From: Candidatus Woesebacteria bacterium
GTDB taxonomy: Bacteria; Patescibacteriota; Microgenomatia; UBA8517
DNA: 9,196 nt
Reading direction: 5' to 3'
NCBI GenBank assembly: GCA_030699485.1
Contig: JAUYMM010000042.1
Location: 1-9,196 of the forward strand
Both the position numbers and the translations under genes were made by a program. The notes below the pieces were generated by a model. The model was not told the origin of the DNA and ran no database searches. It worked only from the letters and a program-made list of their open reading frames with translations. Shown one piece after another: positions 5,950 to 9,196 of this stretch. Position 1 is the first letter of the stretch. The number at the start of each line of letters is the position of its first letter.

Positions 5950-6223
5950 AATATCGTTTATCTACGGCTGAATCGGGGAGATTAAAGAGAATTTTTTGGG
6001 CAAAATTAAATGATTGCGAGGAATAATCCTTAGAAGGGTGATTAACAAATTCAGATTTTACCTCTTGTTTTCCGTATTGTTTAATCAACCAAACCAAATG
6101 ATCCCACGCACCATAAGCTAATATTTGGTGAATAATATAATCTTTATCTTCAATAGGGTCGATATCATTTATATCCATACTCCACAATATTCCCTGAAGA
6201 TTTTTGGGTAGTTTTGATGACAT
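5918..6223 (-). CDS. Small DUF6922-like protein, putative partner/antitoxin of the AbiEii-like toxin
   Basis: 101 residues, soluble, no DNA-binding motif evident. Visible features are LPKNLQGILWSMDINDID (5-22), DKDYIIHQILAYG (26-38), an aromatic helix DHLVWLIKQYGKQEV (41-55) and NHPSKDYSSQSFNFAQKIL (61-79). I recognise this pattern (a W-D near the start, D-x-D-F/Y-I-I-x-R/Q-x-L-x-Y-G, then W-L-x-x-Y-Y/G) as the DUF6922 type, a family of unknown function that I recall next to AbiEii-like genes; this is from memory and not checked. Its 3' end overlaps the toxin-like gene by 32 nt and it is translated first, the arrangement expected of an antitoxin. The antitoxin role is inferred from this layout and not from sequence. 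Its last 22 residues (about 80-101) have no clear counterpart in the family pattern. Confidence 0.72.
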   Translation of the reverse strand: MSSKLPKNLQGILWSMDINDIDPIEDKDYIIHQILAYGAWDHLVWLIKQYGKQEVKSEFVNHPSKDYSSQSFNFAQKILFNLPDSAVDKRYYVKTFPRIIK

Positions 6224-6268
6224 ACTACCTATATTTTACCATAAATTAGTTGTATTATTAACAAATAT
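6224..6268. promoter_or_regulatory. Divergent intergenic spacer with possible extended -10 for the toxin-antitoxin-like pair
   Basis: This 45-bp spacer separates two divergent start codons, so both promoters must lie in or near it. On the minus strand TGGTAAAAT (6233-6241) is an extended -10 with TAAAAT at 6233-6238, about 10 nt from the ATG at 6223, and AGGT just before that ATG is a weak ribosome site. On the plus strand only a lone TATTAT (6253-6258) is visible, with no -35 box. A transcript from either would have a very short leader. Confidence 0.3.
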
Positions 6269-6991
6269 ATGGATTTAAGAGATAAAATTGTGTTAGTTGT
6301 GGGAGCAGGAGGGGCAATGGGAAGTCGTATTGTGAAACTCCTCAAAAAGGATGATGTTACACTAGTTTTGGTTGAAAGGGAAAAGAAATTACTGGAATCA
6401 ATCATTGATATTCTGGATGGAGATAAAACTTCAATTTATGAGTGCGATATGGAAAATTTATCTGAAGTTGAAAAAGTTGGAAATGAAATCGCTTCTAATT
6501 TTCCAAAAATTGATATTTTAATTAATGCAGCAGGAGTAGGAATTTACAAAGAAATGAAGGACATAGAAGTTTCCGAGTGGGAAAAATCAATAAATATTAA
6601 TTTGAATGCACCTTTTATATTAATTAAAAAATTAATTATTTCATTACAAAATAGTGGTCAAGGTCTTGTCATTAATCTTGGATCTGGTATGGGAGTAATT
6701 GCAAAAGTGGGACGCGTTACCTACTGCGCTTCGAAATTTGGTTTAAGGGGAATGTCTTTGGTTTTAAGTAAAGAATACAAAAATAAAAGTGTCAGTTTTA
6801 CCTTAATGACATTGGGGAGTATTATGACAGATTTTGGGACTGGAGGTATGGAAAAAAGAGAAGAATTAGCTTCAAATGGTAAAAAATATTTAGATCCAGA
6901 CGTCATTGCTCAAAAAATAATTGACATAGCAAAAGATGAAAATAGACAAGATGAATATGTGATTTACCCAGAAGGATATGAAAATGATTAA
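6269..6991 (+). CDS. SDR-family NAD(P)-dependent oxidoreductase
   Basis: 240 residues, a single classical short-chain dehydrogenase Rossmann domain of usual length. The nucleotide-binding loop VVGAGGAMGSR (residues 10-20) is a variant of TGxxxGxG with A16 in place of the central glycine. D60 in ECDMEN, N86-A-A-G89 and NIN at 109-111 follow. The catalytic triad is S139, Y152 and K156 (YCASK). Family members oxidise alcohols or reduce ketones with NAD(P)H; within a glycan operon an action on a nucleotide sugar or lipid intermediate is conceivable, but the fold does not specify a substrate. E36 after the second strand (LVLVERE) favours NAD over NADP. It starts at the first ATG after the divergent spacer, has no evident Shine-Dalgarno sequence, and overlaps the following GT4 frame by 8-14 nt, so it heads a probable four-gene operon. 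Confidence 0.9.
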   Translation: MDLRDKIVLVVGAGGAMGSRIVKLLKKDDVTLVLVEREKKLLESIIDILDGDKTSIYECDMENLSEVEKVGNEIASNFPKIDILINAAGVGIYKEMKDIEVSEWEKSININLNAPFILIKKLIISLQNSGQGLVINLGSGMGVIAKVGRVTYCASKFGLRGMSLVLSKEYKNKSVSFTLMTLGSIMTDFGTGGMEKREELASNGKKYLDPDVIAQKIIDIAKDENRQDEYVIYPEGYEND

Positions 6992-7964
6992 AGTTTCAAT
7001 TGTGGCTGGGATAAATAGTGATTTAGACGCTACTCGTGGTGTAGGAACCCATAATTCTGAACTATTCAAAGCAATAAAAAATTTAAACAGGAAAGATATT
7101 AAATTTGTAGATAATCCAAAAGAAGCTGACGTAACTCACTACACCAAATTTCACCCCTTTTTTATTTCTTTACCATTTATCAAGCCTTCTAAAAAAGTAG
7201 TTCTTACAATTCATGATTTAATTTCTCTTATTTATCCAAAAGTATATAAACCAGGGATTCGTGGCAGTATTAATTTTTTAATTAATAAATTGTTGTTACG
7301 AAAAAATGTTGATCAAATAATTACGATTTCAGAAACTAGCAAAAAAGATATTTGTAGATTTCTACAGGTGAACCCCAAAATTGTTCATGTAATTTATTTG
7401 GCGCCCAAAGAAATTTTTAGAAAAATTACAAACCCAAAATACGGGGGATTGCCGAAGCGTTTCGCTTTATACACTGGAGACATCAATTATAATAAAAATA
7501 TTCCTAACTTAGTTAAAGCCTGTGAAATCGCAAAAATACCACTAGTTATTGCAGGTAAACAGGTAGCAGAAGTTGAAAATATGGATTTAACTCATCCAGA
7601 AACATCACACCTGGCGGGTGTGAGTTTTAAAAATGTTATAAGACTGGGATTTGTATCAGATGAAGAACTAAATGATTTATATAATCTAGCGACAGTTTAC
7701 ATACAACCTTCTTTATATGAAGGTTTTGGTTTACCAGCACTTGAAGCAGTTACTGCTGGAACCGCTTTGATTGCAACAAAGACACAGGCACTAGTTGAGA
7801 TTTTAGGGGATAGTGTAAATTATGTTAATCCAAATGATCCAAAGGATATGGCAAGAGGAATAGCTAACCCCAATATAAATATAAAGTTACCTAGAGAATA
7901 TTCATGGAAAAAAACAGCCAAAGAAACATTAGAAATTTATGAATTAGACAATGCAAAAGCGTGA
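6984..7964 (+). CDS. GT4 family (GT-B fold) glycosyltransferase
   Basis: 326 residues from the ATG at 6984; an ATG at 6978 would add two. I choose 6984 because AAGGA at 6972-6976 is then at proper spacing (7 nt). Counting from 6978, the N-terminal domain shows the glycine loop ATRGVGTHNSEL (18-29), LTIHDL with H79, and ITISETSKKDI (115-125). The linker RFALYTGDINYNKNIPNLVKA (161-181) is the usual start of the donor-binding half, which ends with the diagnostic E-x7-E motif YEGFGLPALEA (E248, E256). It is a retaining transferase of nucleotide-sugar donors, acting on the cytoplasmic side with a lipid-linked glycan as likely acceptor. It overlaps the SDR gene by 8 nt (14 with the other start) and the mannosyltransferase gene by 14 nt. 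It is slightly short for the family but complete. The exact sugar is unknown. Confidence 0.9.
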   Translation: MIKVSIVAGINSDLDATRGVGTHNSELFKAIKNLNRKDIKFVDNPKEADVTHYTKFHPFFISLPFIKPSKKVVLTIHDLISLIYPKVYKPGIRGSINFLINKLLLRKNVDQIITISETSKKDICRFLQVNPKIVHVIYLAPKEIFRKITNPKYGGLPKRFALYTGDINYNKNIPNLVKACEIAKIPLVIAGKQVAEVENMDLTHPETSHLAGVSFKNVIRLGFVSDEELNDLYNLATVYIQPSLYEGFGLPALEAVTAGTALIATKTQALVEILGDSVNYVNPNDPKDMARGIANPNINIKLPREYSWKKTAKETLEIYELDNAKA

Positions 7965-9102
7965 TTTTTGGTTTATTCTAAAAAGTTTTGTTATTTGGAG
8001 AATTGCAATTACTTTAGTAGCAGTTTTAGCTATCAGATATATCCCCGTCTTTAGTCAGAATTTTTTTGGTGGAAAATATATTAATTACATAACAAATCCA
8101 CTGTTTTGGGGTTGGGCAAACTTTGATGGAGAACATTATTTATCAATTGCTATTTATGGTTACAAAGATTTGCAACAAGCCTTTTTCCCAGCATATCCAT
8201 TTTTAATGAATATCTTCTCAAATTTTTTTGGATCAGGCCTAGAATCCTATCTTTGGTCTGGAGCTGTGCTCTCAAACGTGCTTTTACTAGGTTCTTTAAT
8301 ATTACTTTGGAAAACAGTAACCCTAGATTATTCAACAAAAATTGCAAAACTGGCAATAATTTCGCTTTTGGTTTTTCCAACATCGTTTTATTTTGGTGCA
8401 GTTTATACAGAGTCATTGTTTTTGTTTAGTTCACTTTTAACTTATTATTTATATCGAAGAAATAAATACTTGTTCTCTGGTTTGGTAGGAATTCTAATGA
8501 CTTTAACTCGTGTTTATGGAATATTTGTACTTTTTGTAATTTTAATTGATGTTTTGAAAAATAAGCCAAGCATTATAGAAATTGTAAAACAAAAAATATA
8601 CTGGTTAGGGTTATCAATTTTAGGACCTCTGACATATATGTGGTTTTGTTGGAAAAACTATAATGATCCTTTTGCTTTTTATAATTTACAAACACTTGTA
8701 GGAGAACAACGATCTAACTATCTAATTCTTCTTCCTCAAGTTTTTTACCGCTACATAGCAAAAATTATTCCTAATCTTGACTGGAGTAATTTTCCGATAG
8801 TGTTTACTACAATTCTTGAATTATCTATCGCTATTTTATTATTAATTATACTTATATTAAGTTTTAGGAAGATAAGATGGGATTATTGGATATATATAGT
8901 ATTAGGGTATATCTTACCAAGCCTAACAGGTAGTTTTTCCTCATTGCCTAGATATGTTGTAGTTCTATTTCCTGTCTTTGTTATTCTTTCTCTATATTTT
9001 GAGAAGATGAATAAATATTTAAGACTTGGAATATATTTAAGTTTAGCTATAATTGCAGTAATAGCACAAGCTTTATTTTTTAGAGGCTATTTTGTATCAT
9101 AA
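7951..9102 (+). CDS. PIG-V-like (GT76-type) multi-pass mannosyltransferase
   Basis: 383 residues with a TM segment at about 12-30 and many later ones. Diagnostic features: W55-ANF-D59-GEHY in the first external loop, FFPAYPFL (78-85), FPTSFYFGAVYTESLF (142-157) and TRVYG (186-190). This order matches the PIG-V/GPI mannosyltransferase II family, whose bacterial members are annotated as mannosyltransferases using polyprenyl-phosphate mannose outside the membrane. The sugar is inferred from family and not visible. It starts in the last 14 nt of the GT4 gene, and its TAA shares one base with the next ATG (TAATG), so it is tightly coupled on both sides. It complements the GT39-like enzymes upstream as another outer-face transferase. 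Confidence 0.83.
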   Translation: MQKRDFWFILKSFVIWRIAITLVAVLAIRYIPVFSQNFFGGKYINYITNPLFWGWANFDGEHYLSIAIYGYKDLQQAFFPAYPFLMNIFSNFFGSGLESYLWSGAVLSNVLLLGSLILLWKTVTLDYSTKIAKLAIISLLVFPTSFYFGAVYTESLFLFSSLLTYYLYRRNKYLFSGLVGILMTLTRVYGIFVLFVILIDVLKNKPSIIEIVKQKIYWLGLSILGPLTYMWFCWKNYNDPFAFYNLQTLVGEQRSNYLILLPQVFYRYIAKIIPNLDWSNFPIVFTTILELSIAILLLIILILSFRKIRWDYWIYIVLGYILPSLTGSFSSLPRYVVVLFPVFVILSLYFEKMNKYLRLGIYLSLAIIAVIAQALFFRGYFVS

Positions 9103-9196
9103 TGATTAAAAAAATATTAAACCATCCACTTTTTTCAGGCAGTGCAATTATGTTTGCTGGGAATATGGGTGCAAATGTAATTAACTACGCATACCA
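9102..9196 (+). CDS. N-terminus of a Wzx/MOP-superfamily polysaccharide flippase (partial, 3' end outside window)
   Basis: Only 31 codons are inside the window. The ATG overlaps the preceding stop by one base. The visible start, a short basic segment with HPLFSGSAIMFAGN and then MGANVINYAY, is the usual beginning of oligosaccharide flippases of the Wzx/RfbX type, with TM1 starting around residue 12. Such proteins move lipid-linked glycan units across the cytoplasmic membrane, which fits the last place in this glycan operon. The call rests on a short stretch plus context. Confidence 0.7.
   Translation, partial: MIKKILNHPLFSGSAIMFAGNMGANVINYAY

Noticed and set aside
7452..7470. Short inverted repeat AAGCG-TTT-CGCTT in the GT4 gene
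   Set aside because: Only 5 bp, inside a conserved coding segment; no second copy seen.
1..9196. Alternative genetic code (UGA read as glycine, as in some CPR groups)
   Set aside because: TGA ends several genes at family-appropriate positions, and no in-frame TGA interrupts a conserved domain.
1..9196. tRNA or other structured RNA genes
   Set aside because: The intergenic spaces are all under 100 bp and none shows a cloverleaf or a known RNA motif.

Overview
The window is AT-rich (roughly 30% GC by eye) and densely packed, with short overlaps between consecutive genes and ordinary TAA/TGA stops. The content is several multi-membrane glycosyltransferases in tandem, a PIG-V-like mannosyltransferase, a flippase start, a four-helix-bundle protein and small toxin-antitoxin-type genes. 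This looks most like a genome of the Candidate Phyla Radiation (Patescibacteria), perhaps Microgenomates. The assignment is inferred from gene style and composition; no rRNA or other marker gene is present.

Layout: (1) 2-3346, plus strand: three tandem, overlapping paralogues of a GT39/ArnT-like (PMT_2) membrane glycosyltransferase. The first is cut by the window edge and the second lacks the C-terminal tail of the other two. (2) 3349-4655, plus strand: a four-helix-bundle (23S-IVP/bAvd-like) gene flanked by inverted arrays of a 7-bp repeat (ACNGTGA / TCACNGT), then a GT2 glycosyltransferase. The GT2 start codon lies at the edge of the right-hand array, and its C-terminal part contains a third array read in frame. 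(3) 4659-6223: an accessory patch with an orphan MNT-type nucleotidyltransferase (plus), then on the minus strand an orphan HicB-like protein and an AbiEii-like nucleotidyltransferase overlapped by a small DUF6922-like partner. (4) 6269-9196, plus strand: SDR oxidoreductase, GT4 glycosyltransferase, PIG-V-like mannosyltransferase and the first 31 codons of a Wzx/MOP-type flippase, overlapping end to end as a probable operon.

Regions 1, 2 (GT2) and 4 fit together as a surface-glycan assembly locus. Cytoplasmic GT2 and GT4 enzymes would add sugars from nucleotide donors, multi-pass GT39-like and PIG-V-like enzymes would use lipid-linked sugars on the outer face of the membrane, and a flippase would move the lipid-linked intermediate. 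The toxin-antitoxin-type patch and the repeat-flanked four-helix-bundle gene look like later insertions. The most unusual part is the heptamer-repeat system around the four-helix-bundle gene and its spread into the GT2 reading frame.
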